64,000 nt of DNA, taken from assembly GCF_040566545.1 (NCBI RefSeq), contig NZ_JBEWZI010000010.1, positions 96,333 to 160,332 on the forward strand, read 5' to 3'. Shown piece after piece: positions 42,945 through 52,047 of the stretch; within the stretch, counting starts at the first letter, position 1; the number at the start of each line of letters is the position of its first letter. Below the pieces are notes generated by a model. The model saw nothing but the letters and a program-made list of their open reading frames with translations. It was not told the DNA's origin and made no database searches. This stretch comes from Uliginosibacterium flavum (GTDB lineage: Bacteria; Pseudomonadota; Gammaproteobacteria; Burkholderiales; Rhodocyclaceae). The translations under genes were made by a program, and so were the position numbers.

Positions 42945-43769
42945 TTGAATACCCCAAGTAATGCCTCTTCCCTGGTGGATTTGCGTGACTTGCGTTTTGG
43001 CTATGGCGCAACTGACGTATTGCATGGCGTGACCCTCAAGGTGCCGCGCGGCAAGGTTGTGGCCATCATGGGCGGTTCGGGCTGTGGCAAGACGACCCTG
43101 ATGCGCCTGATCGGTGGCCAGCTCAAACCCAAGAGCGGGCAGCTTACGGTGTGCGGCGAAAGCGTGCCGGAACTGGATCGTACTGGTCTGTACGCGCTGC
43201 GTCGGCGCATGAGCATGCTGTTCCAGTTTGGCGCCTTGTTCACCGACATGTCGGTGTTCGACAACGTCGCCTTTCCGATGCGCGAGCACACCGAGTTGCC
43301 CGAGGTGATCATTCGCGATCTGGTGTCGATGAAGCTGCATGCGGTAGGTCTGCGCGGCGCGGCGCAGTTGATGCCCAGCGAATTGTCCGGAGGCATGGCG
43401 CGGCGCGTGGCCTTGGCGCGTGCCGTTGCTCTCGATCCTGAATTAATGTTGTATGACGAGCCCTTTGCCGGTCTTGATCCGATCTCGCTGGGGGTGATCG
43501 GGCAGCTGATCCGCAGGCTTAACGATGCGCTGGGGGCGAGCTCCATCGTGGTGACTCACGATGTGCAGGAATCCCTGAAGATCGTCGACTACATCTATTT
43601 CCTGTCCGAAGGCAAGGTGGTTGCCGAGGGGACACCGGCTGAAATCCAGGCCTCGACCGACCCGTGGGTGCATCAGTTCATGTGGGGCGAGGCCGACGGC
43701 CCGGTTCCTTTCCAGTACGCCACCAACAATACCTACGAGCAAGCTTTACTGGGAGATCAGGGTGCTTGA
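42945..43769 (+). CDS. mlaF: Mla phospholipid transport ATPase MlaF
   Basis: 274 residues from a TTG start at 42945 (MNTPSNASSLVDLRDLRFGYG). ABC ATPase with Walker A GGSGCGKTT, Q-loop, signature LSGGMARRVALARA and Walker B LMLYDEPFAGLDP, plus the MlaF-type insert FGALFTDMSVFDNVAFPMREHTELP. It powers the inner-membrane MlaFEDB complex that moves phospholipids between membranes. First gene of a long operon. Its end overlaps mlaE by eight bases. Confidence 0.96.
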   Translation: MNTPSNASSLVDLRDLRFGYGATDVLHGVTLKVPRGKVVAIMGGSGCGKTTLMRLIGGQLKPKSGQLTVCGESVPELDRTGLYALRRRMSMLFQFGALFTDMSVFDNVAFPMREHTELPEVIIRDLVSMKLHAVGLRGAAQLMPSELSGGMARRVALARAVALDPELMLYDEPFAGLDPISLGVIGQLIRRLNDALGASSIVVTHDVQESLKIVDYIYFLSEGKVVAEGTPAEIQASTDPWVHQFMWGEADGPVPFQYATNNTYEQALLGDQGA

Positions 43770-44553
43770 TCGTTTTCTGTCTTTTTTCGGCTTCATTGGC
43801 GAACGCGCGATCGCTGCCGTGTGGCGTCTGGGCTTTGCTGCGCGCTTCTTCGGCATGTTGCTGCTGCTCTCCGGTAGCAGCTTCCGCCGGGTCAATCTGA
43901 CCCTGCGCGAAGTCTATTTTTCCGGTGTGATGTCGCTGATCATCATCATGGTGTCGGGCTTGTTTGTCGGCATGGTGCTGGGCTTGCAGGGCTACGACAC
44001 GCTGGCGCGCTATGGTTCGGAAGAGGCGCTGGGCGTGCTGGTGGCGCTGTCGCTGGTGCGTGAGCTGGGGCCCGTGGTGGCCGGCTTGTTGTTTGCCAGC
44101 CGGGCCGGTTCGGCGATTACCGCCGAAATCGGTTTGATGAAGGCGACCGAGCAGCTCGATGCAATGGATATGATGGCGGTGAATCCGATCGCCCGTGTGG
44201 TGGCTCCGCGTTTTTGGGGCGGGGTGTTGTCGATGCCGCTGCTGGCGGCGCTGTTTTCGGCAATGGGCGTGCTGGGCGGTTATCTGGTCGGCGTAGTGAT
44301 GATTGGTACGGACTCAGGTAGTTTCTGGGGGCAGATGCAGGCCTCGGTGGACTTTCAACGCGACATTCTGAATGGCGTGATCAAGAGCGTGGTGTTCGGG
44401 ATTGCCGTGTCATGGATTGCGGTTTTTGAAGGTTACGATTCTGATGCGACCGCCGAAGGCGTGTCGCGCGCTACCACTCGGACAGTGGTGACTTCTTCGC
44501 TGGCCATTCTCGGGCTGGATTTTATTTTGACCTCGCTGATGTTCAGGGGCTGA
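43762..44553 (+). CDS. mlaE: Mla permease MlaE
   Basis: 263 residues from GTG 43762, preceded by GGGAG and overlapping mlaF. Five or so membrane helices with the MlaE/DUF140 core: ALGVLVALSLVRELGPVVAGLLFASRAGSAITAEIG and MKATEQLDAMDMMAVNP. The N-terminal interfacial helix region precedes them. Permease dimer of the MlaFEDB complex. Confidence 0.96.
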   Translation: MLDRFLSFFGFIGERAIAAVWRLGFAARFFGMLLLLSGSSFRRVNLTLREVYFSGVMSLIIIMVSGLFVGMVLGLQGYDTLARYGSEEALGVLVALSLVRELGPVVAGLLFASRAGSAITAEIGLMKATEQLDAMDMMAVNPIARVVAPRFWGGVLSMPLLAALFSAMGVLGGYLVGVVMIGTDSGSFWGQMQASVDFQRDILNGVIKSVVFGIAVSWIAVFEGYDSDATAEGVSRATTRTVVTSSLAILGLDFILTSLMFRG

Positions 44554-44557
44554 TGAC

Positions 44558-45031
44558 ATGCGTCGCACGATTATTGATATCTGGGTGGGTGTTTTTGTGG
44601 TGGCCGGTCTGCTGGCGTTGTTGTTTCTGGCCATGCGCGTGGGTAATCTGGGTAGCAGCAAATTGCAAAATCCATACGTACTGCAAGCGCGCTTCGACAA
44701 TATCGGCGGCCTCAAGGCACGTGCGCCTATCAAGAGTGCCGGTGTAGTGGTCGGCCGGATCAGTTCGATCACGCTGGATGCCGAGAATTATCAGGCGCTG
44801 GTGACCATGAATATGGATGATCGGTACCGGTTTCCCAAGGATACGTTTGCGACGATCAACACCTCCGGCCTGCTTGGCGAGCAGTACATCGGGCTGGAGC
44901 CCGGTGGAGACACGGCAACTATCGAGCCGGGGGGGGTCATCAAGAAGACCCAGTCAGCCGTAGTGCTGGAGAAGCTGATCAGTCAGTTCATGTTTAGCGC
45001 TGCCGAAAAAGGCGCTGCGAGCGACAAGTAA
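44558..45031 (+). CDS. mlaD: Mla substrate-binding MCE protein MlaD
   Basis: 157 residues: an N-terminal membrane anchor (IWVGVFVVAGLLALLFLAM) and one MCE domain (LQARFDNIGGLKARAPIKSAGVVVGRISSI...ATINTSGLLGEQYIGLEPGG). Hexamerises into the lipid channel on the permease. Starts four bases after mlaE. Length is normal for the short MlaD form. Confidence 0.96.
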   Translation: MRRTIIDIWVGVFVVAGLLALLFLAMRVGNLGSSKLQNPYVLQARFDNIGGLKARAPIKSAGVVVGRISSITLDAENYQALVTMNMDDRYRFPKDTFATINTSGLLGEQYIGLEPGGDTATIEPGGVIKKTQSAVVLEKLISQFMFSAAEKGAASDK

Positions 45032-45047
45032 CTCAGAGGATGTTTGC

Positions 45048-45860
45048 GTGAAAACTAGCGGTTTGGTCTTTCTGTTTCTTTTCTCCTTGTTGACGGGCGG
45101 TTGTGCGTCGACCGGTGGCAACCCGGCCGATCCGTGGGAGGGCGTGAATCGCAAGGTTTTCGTGTTCAACGACAAGGTGGATACCTACGCACTTAAACCC
45201 GTGGCTCAAGGCTACAAGGCGGCAACGCCTTTGCCGGTACGGACGACTATTTCCAACTTCTTCGGTAACGTCGAGGATCTGTGGATTGGTGTGAATAATC
45301 TGCTGCAAGGCAAGCCGAAGGATGGCGCCGGTGATTTTGGCCGTTTTGCGGTGAATTCGACTATCGGGATTCTGGGCTTCTTCGATATCGCCAGTGAATT
45401 CGGGCTGGAAAAGCACGATGAAGACTTCGGCCAGACGCTGGGAAGTTGGGGCGTGGGCAGTGGGCCTTACATGGTGTTGCCCCTGTTCGGGCCTAGTACT
45501 GTGCGCGATACCGGGGGGTTGATTGTGGATCGACTGGCTTACAACCCGAACTCGTTGATCCCGCGCGTGGCAGTGCGCAACAGTTTGACCGGAACCAAAC
45601 TGGTCAACACCCGCTCCCAGTATCTGGGTGCCGAAAACGCACTGGATGAAGCCTCCCTCGACAAGTATGTGTTCATGCGCAATTTCTATCTGCAGCGTCG
45701 CCGCAGCCAGATTTTTGATGGCAACCCGCCGCGTGAAAAAGAGGATTTCGGTCTGGCGCCAGGCATGCCTGTGCAAAGTCTGGGCGCGCTCGATCAGCCG
45801 GGTCTGTTTGATCTGGTGCTGGTGGATGTGCAAACTCAGGCTCCGGTCGATAGTGAATGA
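45048..45860 (+). CDS. mlaA: Outer-membrane lipoprotein MlaA (VacJ)
   Basis: 270 residues from GTG 45048. Lipobox LTGGCAS gives an outer-membrane lipoprotein. VacJ family strips: DPWEGVNRKVFVFNDKVDTY, FFGNVEDLWIGVNNLLQGK, DFGRFAVNSTIGILGFFDIAS, DFGQTLGSWGVGSGPYMVLPLFGPSTVRD. It extracts mislocalised phospholipids from the outer leaflet and gives them to MlaC. In this genome it lies inside the mla operon between mlaD and mlaC, in contrast to its separate location in E. coli. Confidence 0.96.
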   Translation: MKTSGLVFLFLFSLLTGGCASTGGNPADPWEGVNRKVFVFNDKVDTYALKPVAQGYKAATPLPVRTTISNFFGNVEDLWIGVNNLLQGKPKDGAGDFGRFAVNSTIGILGFFDIASEFGLEKHDEDFGQTLGSWGVGSGPYMVLPLFGPSTVRDTGGLIVDRLAYNPNSLIPRVAVRNSLTGTKLVNTRSQYLGAENALDEASLDKYVFMRNFYLQRRRSQIFDGNPPREKEDFGLAPGMPVQSLGALDQPGLFDLVLVDVQTQAPVDSE

Positions 45861-45880
45861 GTTCTGACAAAGGAATCACA

Positions 45881-46486
45881 ATGTTCAAGCCCTTGCTGTG
45901 TGTATTGTTGAGTGTGTTTGCGATTCAGGCGATGGCGCAGGAGGCGCCGGACGTGCTGGCACGCACGGTGATGAGCGAGGTGCTGGAAATCGTCAAGACG
46001 GACAAGGCGATTCAGGCTGGTGATCAAAAAAAGATTTTCGAACTGGTCGAGACCAAGGTCGTCAAACATTTCGACTTTACTCACATGACAGCACTGGCTA
46101 TGGGGCGAGAATGGCGCAATGCCAGCGCCGAGCAGAAGACCGCGTTGACAGCCGAATTCCAGACCCTGCTGGTGCGCAGCTATTCGAATGCACTGGCGCA
46201 GTACAAGAACCAGACCATCGATTTCAAACCGCTGCGCATGAAGCCGGAGGAAACTGATGTGATTGTGCGGACCGAAATAAAGCAGCCGGGCGCCAAGCCG
46301 GTTGCGATCGATTACGACATGGAGAAGAAAACCGAGGGCTGGAAGGTCTATGACGTGATGGTGGCGGGCGTCAGCTTGGTAACCAATTACCGCGAAACAT
46401 TCGCGCAGGAAATCAAGGCGGGAGGTGTTGATGGCCTGATCAAGAGTTTGCGCGAGAAAAACAAGCAACTCGAAGCCAAAAAATAA
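45881..46486 (+). CDS. mlaC: Periplasmic phospholipid shuttle MlaC
   Basis: 201 residues from ATG 45881 after AAAGGAA; an ATG 24 bases earlier overlaps mlaA and lacks a signal peptide start. Signal peptide (LLCVLLSVFAIQAMAQ). Ttg2/MlaC family body with VKHFDFTHMTALAMGREWRNAS and GWKVYDVMVAGVSLVTNYRETF. Carries lipid between MlaA and MlaFEDB. mlaB begins on its last base. Confidence 0.95.
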   Translation: MFKPLLCVLLSVFAIQAMAQEAPDVLARTVMSEVLEIVKTDKAIQAGDQKKIFELVETKVVKHFDFTHMTALAMGREWRNASAEQKTALTAEFQTLLVRSYSNALAQYKNQTIDFKPLRMKPEETDVIVRTEIKQPGAKPVAIDYDMEKKTEGWKVYDVMVAGVSLVTNYRETFAQEIKAGGVDGLIKSLREKNKQLEAKK

Positions 46487-46797
46487 TGATCAGCGAACGC
46501 AACGGCCAGCTCTTCATCGAGGGCGCAATGAATCAGCAGACCGCTCCGGCCTTGCTGCCGGCTGGCGAGCCCTTGATGGCTGCCGCTGATCGGATCGTGA
46601 ATCTGTCGGGCATCACGGCTGTGGATTCGTCTGCGCTGGCTGTGTTGCTGGGCTGGCTGCGTGCGGCACAGGCTGCCGGCAAGACCTTGCATATTGTTGA
46701 AGCTCCTGGCGCCTTTGTGAGTCTCGCCAGCCTGTACGGTGTGGCACCGATTCTTTTTCCTTCCGAGACGGATCGCGACGCCAGTGTCCAGCATTGA
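46486..46797 (+). CDS. mlaB: STAS-domain protein MlaB
   Basis: 103 residues. STAS domain with the strip VNLSGITAVDSSALAVLLGWLRAAQAAGKTLHIV, the conserved VDSSALALL-like loop of MlaB. Binds MlaF and regulates the complex. Overlaps the mlaC stop (TAATG) and its own 3' end overlaps the next gene by 14 bases. Confidence 0.93.
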   Translation: MISERNGQLFIEGAMNQQTAPALLPAGEPLMAAADRIVNLSGITAVDSSALAVLLGWLRAAQAAGKTLHIVEAPGAFVSLASLYGVAPILFPSETDRDASVQH

Positions 46798-47704
46798 CTC
46801 TCCCGCCATCCAGGTGCGCGGGGCCGTCAAGCAGTTTGGCGCGCTGCAGGCTCTGGCTGGTGTAGACCTCGATATCCAGCCGGGCGAATTCTTCGGCCTG
46901 CTCGGCCCCAATGGCGCCGGTAAAACCACGCTGATCTCTGCGCTCGCCGGTTTGCTGCGTCTCACGTCCGGTTCGATCCGCGTGATGGGCCACGATGTTG
47001 CGAGCGACTATCGTCAGGCCCGACAAGCTCTCGGCGTGGTGCCGCAGGAACTGGTGTTTGATCCCTTTTTCTCGGTGCGCGAACTGCTGCGCATCCAGTC
47101 CGGCTATTTCGGCATCCGTCGCAACGACGACTGGATCGACGAGCTGCTCGCGAACCTCGATCTGAGCAACAAGGCCGATACCAACATGCGCCAACTCTCC
47201 GGCGGCATGAAGCGTCGCGTGCTGGTCGCGCAGGCCTTGGTGCACAAGCCGCCGGTGATCGTGCTGGATGAGCCGACGGCCGGCGTTGATGTCGAGCTGC
47301 GCCAGACCCTGTGGGCCTTCATTCGCAAGCTCAACGAAGCCGGTCACACTATCGTGCTGACCACGCATTATCTGGAAGAGGCCGAAGAGCTGTGCGGGCG
47401 CATCGCCATGCTCAAGGCCGGTCGCGTCGTGGCGCTCGATACCACGCCGAACATTCTGGGTCGTGTCAGCCACCATGCGCTGAAGCTGCGCGTGGCGGGC
47501 CTCTCCAATCTGCCTGTCTCGCTAGCCGCGCTGGGTGGGGTTCTTCAGGCAGGGGTGCTGGAGATTCCCTTTGCGAGCCATTCTCAGGTCGAAAGCCTGC
47601 TGGCGAGTGTGCGCGAGGCCGGCGCTGAAATCCTCGACCTTGAAATTGCCAGGCCGGATCTGGAACAGGCGTTCGTCGAGATCATGCAGGGAGCCGCGGC
47701 ATGA
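46784..47704 (+). CDS. ABC transporter ATPase, YadG/CcmA-like
   Basis: 306 residues from GTG 46784; the start is chosen by family alignment of VRGAVKQFGALQAL. Walker A GPNGAGKTT, signature LSGGMKRRVLVAQAL, Walker B VIVLDEPTAGVDVE and His switch TTHYLEEAEELC. Pairs with the ABC-2 permease that starts in its last four bases. Substrate unknown; the E. coli YadGH pair is similar. Cotranscription with mla suggests an envelope role. Confidence 0.92.
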   Translation: MSSIDSPAIQVRGAVKQFGALQALAGVDLDIQPGEFFGLLGPNGAGKTTLISALAGLLRLTSGSIRVMGHDVASDYRQARQALGVVPQELVFDPFFSVRELLRIQSGYFGIRRNDDWIDELLANLDLSNKADTNMRQLSGGMKRRVLVAQALVHKPPVIVLDEPTAGVDVELRQTLWAFIRKLNEAGHTIVLTTHYLEEAEELCGRIAMLKAGRVVALDTTPNILGRVSHHALKLRVAGLSNLPVSLAALGGVLQAGVLEIPFASHSQVESLLASVREAGAEILDLEIARPDLEQAFVEIMQGAAA

Positions 47705-48459
47705 GCGCCGCCTTCACAACCTTGCTCTACAAGGAAATGCTGCGTTTCTGGAAAGTCAGTTTCCAGACCGTCGCCGCGCCGGTGCTGAGTTCGGTGCTGT
47801 ATCTGATGATCTTCGGCCATGTGCTGGAAGGGCGGCTCCAGCCTTTCGAGGGCGTGACCTATACGAGTTTTCTGGTGCCCGGTCTGGTGATGATGAGCGT
47901 GCTGCAGAATGCCTTCGCCAACAGCTCCTCCTCGCTGATCCAGAGCAAGATCAATGGCAACATCATCTTCGTGCTGCTACCGCCGATTTCCTGGCTGGAG
48001 TTCTATGGCGCCTACGTCATCGCCTCCATCGTGCGCGGTGTGGTCGTGGGCAGTGGTGTGTGGCTGGCATCCCTGTTCTTCAGCTGGACCGGTATTGCGC
48101 ATCCGCTGTGGGCACTGGTCTTTGTAGTTTTAGGCGCCGCACTGCTGGGCACTCTGGGTGTGATCGGCGGCATCTGGGCGGATAAATTCGACCAGCTGGG
48201 TGCCTTCCAGAATTTCCTGATCATGCCGCTGACCATGCTCTCCGGCGTGTTCTACTCCATTCATTCCCTGCCGGTTTTCTGGCAAACACTTTCGCACTTC
48301 AACCCCTTCTTCTTCATGATCGACGGCTTTCGCTACGGTGTTTTTGGCGCCTCTGACGCCTCGCCCTGGTTGAGCCTTGCTGTGGTGAGTGGAGCGTTTG
48401 TGGGGGTAGCGGGGCTGTGTTTGAAGATGCTGCGCAGCGGCTATAAATTAAGAGGTTGA
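47701..48459 (+). CDS. ABC-2 type permease, YadH-like
   Basis: 252 residues with about six membrane helices and the ABC-2 strip FQNFLIMPLTMLSGVFYSIHSLPVFWQTLSHFNPFFFMIDGFRYG. Opens with LLYKEMLRFWKVSFQTVAAPVLSSVLYLMIFG. Forms the exporter with the preceding ATPase. Overlap ATGA with that gene indicates coupled translation. Confidence 0.93.
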   Translation: MSAAFTTLLYKEMLRFWKVSFQTVAAPVLSSVLYLMIFGHVLEGRLQPFEGVTYTSFLVPGLVMMSVLQNAFANSSSSLIQSKINGNIIFVLLPPISWLEFYGAYVIASIVRGVVVGSGVWLASLFFSWTGIAHPLWALVFVVLGAALLGTLGVIGGIWADKFDQLGAFQNFLIMPLTMLSGVFYSIHSLPVFWQTLSHFNPFFFMIDGFRYGVFGASDASPWLSLAVVSGAFVGVAGLCLKMLRSGYKLRG

Positions 48460-48462
48460 AAA

Positions 48463-48714
48463 ATGTTCCAAGCCAGTGAAATTCAGCGTTTGATCGAGCA
48501 GGGCCTGTCCTGCGAAGCCGTCATCATCGAAGGCGAAGATGGCGTGCATTTCTCCGGCATCGTCGTCAGCGCCGCATTCGAAGGCAAGATGCGCGTGCGC
48601 CAGCATCAGGCCGTGTATGCCACGCTGGGCAGCCTGATGGGCAACGAGATTCACGCCCTGCAGCTCACTACCTATACCCCGGCCCAGTGGGCCGAGTTCC
48701 AGAAAACCCTTTGA
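48463..48714 (+). CDS. ibaG: BolA family protein, IbaG type
   Basis: 83 residues: BolA fold with EIQRLIEQGLSCEAVIIEGEDGVHFSGIVVSAAFEGKMRVRQHQAVYATLGSLM read across the domain, and the conserved FEGK-x-x-R-H-x-x-Y pattern. BolA proteins bind monothiol glutaredoxins and Fe-S clusters. ibaG directly upstream of murA is a conserved pairing in proteobacteria. Starts three bases after the permease gene. Confidence 0.93.
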   Translation: MFQASEIQRLIEQGLSCEAVIIEGEDGVHFSGIVVSAAFEGKMRVRQHQAVYATLGSLMGNEIHALQLTTYTPAQWAEFQKTL

Positions 48715-48724
48715 TTGAGTCGTC

Positions 48725-49975
48725 ATGGATAAGCTTTTGATTGAAGGCGGTTACCGCCTGAGTGGTGAAGTCAGTATTTCCGGCGCGAAAAATGCGGCCC
48801 TGCCGATTCTGTGTGCGGCGCTACTCACCGCCGAACCGATGACCTTCACCAATGTGCCGCAGTTGAAAGACATCGGCACGCTGCTGCATCTGCTCGCCGA
48901 CATGGGCGTGAAGGTCGAGCGCAGTGGTGACACGGTCACCCTGAATGCCGCCGAGATCACCAATCCGGTCGCCTCCTACGAGCTGGTCAAGACCATGCGC
49001 GCGGCGATCCTCGTGCTCGGCCCGCTGGTGGCGCGTTGCGGCGAGACCAAGGTGAGTCTGCCCGGCGGTTGTGCGATTGGCGCGCGTCCGGTGGATCAAC
49101 ACATCAAGGGCTTGCAGGCCATGGGCGCCGAGGTCAGTGTGGAGCATGGCTATGTGCTGGCCAAGTCGCCGCGCCTGCAGGGCGCGCGCCTGTTCACCGA
49201 CATGGTGACCGTGACCGGCACCGAGAATCTGATGATGGCGGCCTGTCTGGCCGAGGGCGTGACGGTGATCGAAAACGCCGCGCGCGAGCCCGAAGTGGTC
49301 GATCTGGCCAGTTGTCTGGTCGCCATGGGCGCGCAGATTTCGGGCGCGGGCACCGACGTGATCCGCATCAAGGGTGTTGAGAAATTGCACGGCGCCACCC
49401 ATCGCATCATGCCGGACCGCATCGAGACCGGCACTTACCTGTGCGCGGCTGCGGTCACTGGTGGTGATGTACGCGTCACCCAGACCTCTTCGGCCTATAT
49501 CGATTCGGTGATCGACAAGCTGATGGATGCGGGCTGTGACATCACCTGCGAGCGCAATGCGATCCGCCTCAAGGCGCCGGCGCGTCTGAAGGCCGTGAGC
49601 CTGCGCACCTCGCCGTATCCGGCCTTCCCGACCGACATGCAGGCGCAGTTCATGGCCCTCAACTGCGTGGCCGAGGGCTCGGCGATCATCCGCGAGACGA
49701 TTTTCGAAAACCGCTACATGCACGCCGTGGAGCTGCAGCGCCTGGGCGCCAACATCAAGATTGACGGCAGCACGGCCTTCGTGACGGGCGTCGAGAAACT
49801 GCAGGGCGCCACGGTAATGGCCACCGATCTGCGTGCCTCGGCCAGTCTGGTGATTGCCGGTCTGGTGGCAGAAGGCGAAACCATCGTGGATCGCATCTAC
49901 CACTTGGATCGTGGTTACGAGCGGCTGGAAGAGAAGTTGGCCGCACTGGGCGCGCGCGTGCGCCGCACGAACTGA
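48725..49975 (+). CDS. murA: UDP-N-acetylglucosamine 1-carboxyvinyltransferase
   Basis: 416 residues. First committed step of peptidoglycan synthesis: adds enolpyruvate from PEP to UDP-GlcNAc. N-terminal GGYRLSGEVSISGAKNAALPIL, active-site Cys116 in SLPGGCAIGARPVDQH (the fosfomycin-sensitive Cys form), then TDMVTVTGTENLMMAA and YPAFPTDMQAQFMALN. ATG 48725 lies ten bases after ibaG. Confidence 0.98.
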   Translation: MDKLLIEGGYRLSGEVSISGAKNAALPILCAALLTAEPMTFTNVPQLKDIGTLLHLLADMGVKVERSGDTVTLNAAEITNPVASYELVKTMRAAILVLGPLVARCGETKVSLPGGCAIGARPVDQHIKGLQAMGAEVSVEHGYVLAKSPRLQGARLFTDMVTVTGTENLMMAACLAEGVTVIENAAREPEVVDLASCLVAMGAQISGAGTDVIRIKGVEKLHGATHRIMPDRIETGTYLCAAAVTGGDVRVTQTSSAYIDSVIDKLMDAGCDITCERNAIRLKAPARLKAVSLRTSPYPAFPTDMQAQFMALNCVAEGSAIIRETIFENRYMHAVELQRLGANIKIDGSTAFVTGVEKLQGATVMATDLRASASLVIAGLVAEGETIVDRIYHLDRGYERLEEKLAALGARVRRTN

Positions 49976-49977
49976 GG

Positions 49978-50640
49978 ATGGCAATTGTGAGTGGATTTAC
50001 CGGCATTACCCTGGCCTTGTCGAAGGGCCGCATCTTCGAGGAAACCCTGCCGCTGCTCGCAGCCGCGGGCATCGAGCCGGCCGAGAACCCCGAGTCCTCG
50101 CGCAAGCTGATCATCGACACCAATCGCCCGGAAGTGCGCCTGGTGATCGTGCGCGCCTCGGATACGCCGACCTATGTGCAATACGGCGCGGCCGATCTGG
50201 GCATTGCCGGCAAAGACACTCTGATCGAGCATGGCGGCGCCGGCTTGTACCAGCCGGTGGATCTGAACATTGCCAAGTGCCGCATGAGTGTCGCGGTGCG
50301 GGCTGATTTCGACTACGTCGCTGCCGTGCAGCGCGGCGCGCGCATCCGCGTGGCCTCCAAATACATCAAGATTGCGCGCGAGCACTTCGCCACCAAAGGC
50401 ATGCACGTCGATCTGATCAAGCTGTATGGCTCGATGGAACTCGCCCCGCTGGTCGGCCTGGCTGATGCCATCGTGGATCTGGTATCCACGGGCGGCACGC
50501 TGCGCGCCAATCATCTGGTCGAGGTTGAGGAAATCATGCAGATCAGTTCGCGCCTGATCGTGAATCAGGCTGCGCTGAAGATGAAGCGCGAACTGCTGCA
50601 GCCGGTGATCGAGGCTTTTGCCGGAGCCGTGAAGCCATGA
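49978..50640 (+). CDS. hisG: ATP phosphoribosyltransferase, short form
   Basis: 220 residues. First step of histidine synthesis (PRPP plus ATP). Short form, lacking the C-terminal regulatory domain, which in this family needs the HisZ partner; hisZ is not in the window. Strips: TLALSKGRIFEETLPLLA, YGAADLGIAGKDTL and ELAPLVGLADAIVDLVSTGGTLRANHL. Starts two bases after murA and overlaps hisD by four. Confidence 0.97.
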   Translation: MAIVSGFTGITLALSKGRIFEETLPLLAAAGIEPAENPESSRKLIIDTNRPEVRLVIVRASDTPTYVQYGAADLGIAGKDTLIEHGGAGLYQPVDLNIAKCRMSVAVRADFDYVAAVQRGARIRVASKYIKIAREHFATKGMHVDLIKLYGSMELAPLVGLADAIVDLVSTGGTLRANHLVEVEEIMQISSRLIVNQAALKMKRELLQPVIEAFAGAVKP

Positions 50641-51941
50641 TTCAGGCAAACACAATCGGCTACATGAACTCCGCTGCGCCGGATTTCGACGAGGCGCTGG
50701 ATACGCTTTTGCGCTATGACGGCAGCACCTCCGATGATGTGCATCAGGCCGTGGTGCAGATCCTGCGCGACGTACGCATGCATGGCGATGCAGCCGTAGT
50801 GGATTACACCAATCGCTTTGATAACCTGGGCGTGGCGGATATTTCTGCACTGGAGCTTCCAAGAGCCGCGCTGCTGGCCGCTCTCGAAGGCCTGCCCTCG
50901 GAGAGCCGCGCTGCGCTTGAGTGTGCGGCCGACAGGGTGCGCAACTATCACCAGCGGCAAGTGCTTGAATCCTGGAGCTACACGGAAGCCAATGGCACGC
51001 GTCTGGGCCAGAAGGTGACGCCGCTGGATCGCGCCGGGCTGTACGTGCCGGGCGGCAAGGCGAGTTACCCGAGCTCGGTGCTGATGAACGCGATTCCGGC
51101 CAAGGTGGCGGGCGTGAGCGAACTGATCATGGTCACGCCGACTCCGCACGGCCAGCGCAATCCGCTGGTGCTGGCAGCTGCGGCGATTACCGGCGTAGAT
51201 CGTGTGTTCACCATCGGCGGCGCGCAGGCGGTTGGCGCATTGGCCTATGGCACGCAGAGCATTCCGCAGGTCGACAAGATCGTCGGCCCCGGCAACGCCT
51301 ATGTGGCTGAAGCCAAGCGCCGCGTGTTCGGCACGGTGGGGATCGACATGATCGCCGGGCCATCCGAAGTGCTGATCATCTCCGACGGCACGGGCAATCC
51401 GGACTGGGTAGCAATGGATCTCTTCGCCCAGGCCGAGCATGATGAAGTGGCGCAATCCATTCTGTTATGTACCGATGTGGCATTCATTGAAGCGGTGGCT
51501 GAGTCGATCACGAGGCTGCTGCCTGAGATGCCGCGCAAGGACATCATTGCCGCCTCGCTGAAGAATCGTGGCGCGCTGATCAAGGTCGCCGATCTGGATG
51601 AAGCCTGCGTGATCGCCAATCGCATCGCGCCTGAGCATCTGGAATTGGCTGTCGAAGACGCCGAGCCCTGGGTCGCCAAAATCCGCCATGCTGGCGCGAT
51701 TTTCGTCGGGCATTGCTCGGTCGAGTCGCTGGGTGATTACTGTGCGGGTCCGAATCACGTGCTGCCGACCATGCGCAGTGCGCGCTTCTCCTCGCCGCTG
51801 GGCGTCTATGACTTCCAGAAGCGCACCAGCATCATCCACATGTCGCCTGCTGGCGCGGCTGAACTGGCGCCGATTGCTGCCACGCTGGCCTACGGTGAAG
51901 GCCTGCAGGCACACGCGCGCTCGGCGGAATACCGCAAATAG
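50637..51941 (+). CDS. hisD: Histidinol dehydrogenase
   Basis: 434 residues. Zn- and NAD-dependent oxidation of histidinol to histidine. Signature IDMIAGPSEVLIISDGTGNPDWVAMDLFAQAEHD with the zinc ligands Gln/His, and VDKIVGPGNAYVAEAKR. ATG 50637 overlaps hisG (ATGA). The remaining his genes do not follow: the operon ends here with a palindromic repeat and pgeF. Confidence 0.97.
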   Translation: MIQANTIGYMNSAAPDFDEALDTLLRYDGSTSDDVHQAVVQILRDVRMHGDAAVVDYTNRFDNLGVADISALELPRAALLAALEGLPSESRAALECAADRVRNYHQRQVLESWSYTEANGTRLGQKVTPLDRAGLYVPGGKASYPSSVLMNAIPAKVAGVSELIMVTPTPHGQRNPLVLAAAAITGVDRVFTIGGAQAVGALAYGTQSIPQVDKIVGPGNAYVAEAKRRVFGTVGIDMIAGPSEVLIISDGTGNPDWVAMDLFAQAEHDEVAQSILLCTDVAFIEAVAESITRLLPEMPRKDIIAASLKNRGALIKVADLDEACVIANRIAPEHLELAVEDAEPWVAKIRHAGAIFVGHCSVESLGDYCAGPNHVLPTMRSARFSSPLGVYDFQKRTSIIHMSPAGAAELAPIAATLAYGEGLQAHARSAEYRK

Positions 51942-51970
51942 ACGCTCCTTGCATTATCGAAGCGACGTCT

Positions 51971-52031
51971 CTGTAGGGCCGACTTCAGTCGGCCAGCCGA
52001 GCGTGACGTGCGACCGAAGTCGCACCTACGA
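51971..52031. repeat. REP-like palindromic element between hisD and pgeF
   Basis: CTGTAGGGCCGACTTCAGTCGGCC (hairpin GCCGACTTCAGTCGGC, 51978 onward) followed by GCGACCGAAGTCGCACCTACG, in the style of the GTAGG-GCGACTTCAGTCGC repeats widespread in gammaproteobacteria and betaproteobacteria. Outer ends CTGTAGG and CCTACG are inverted. Confidence 0.7.
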
Positions 52032-52047
52032 AACCGGATTTCTCGCC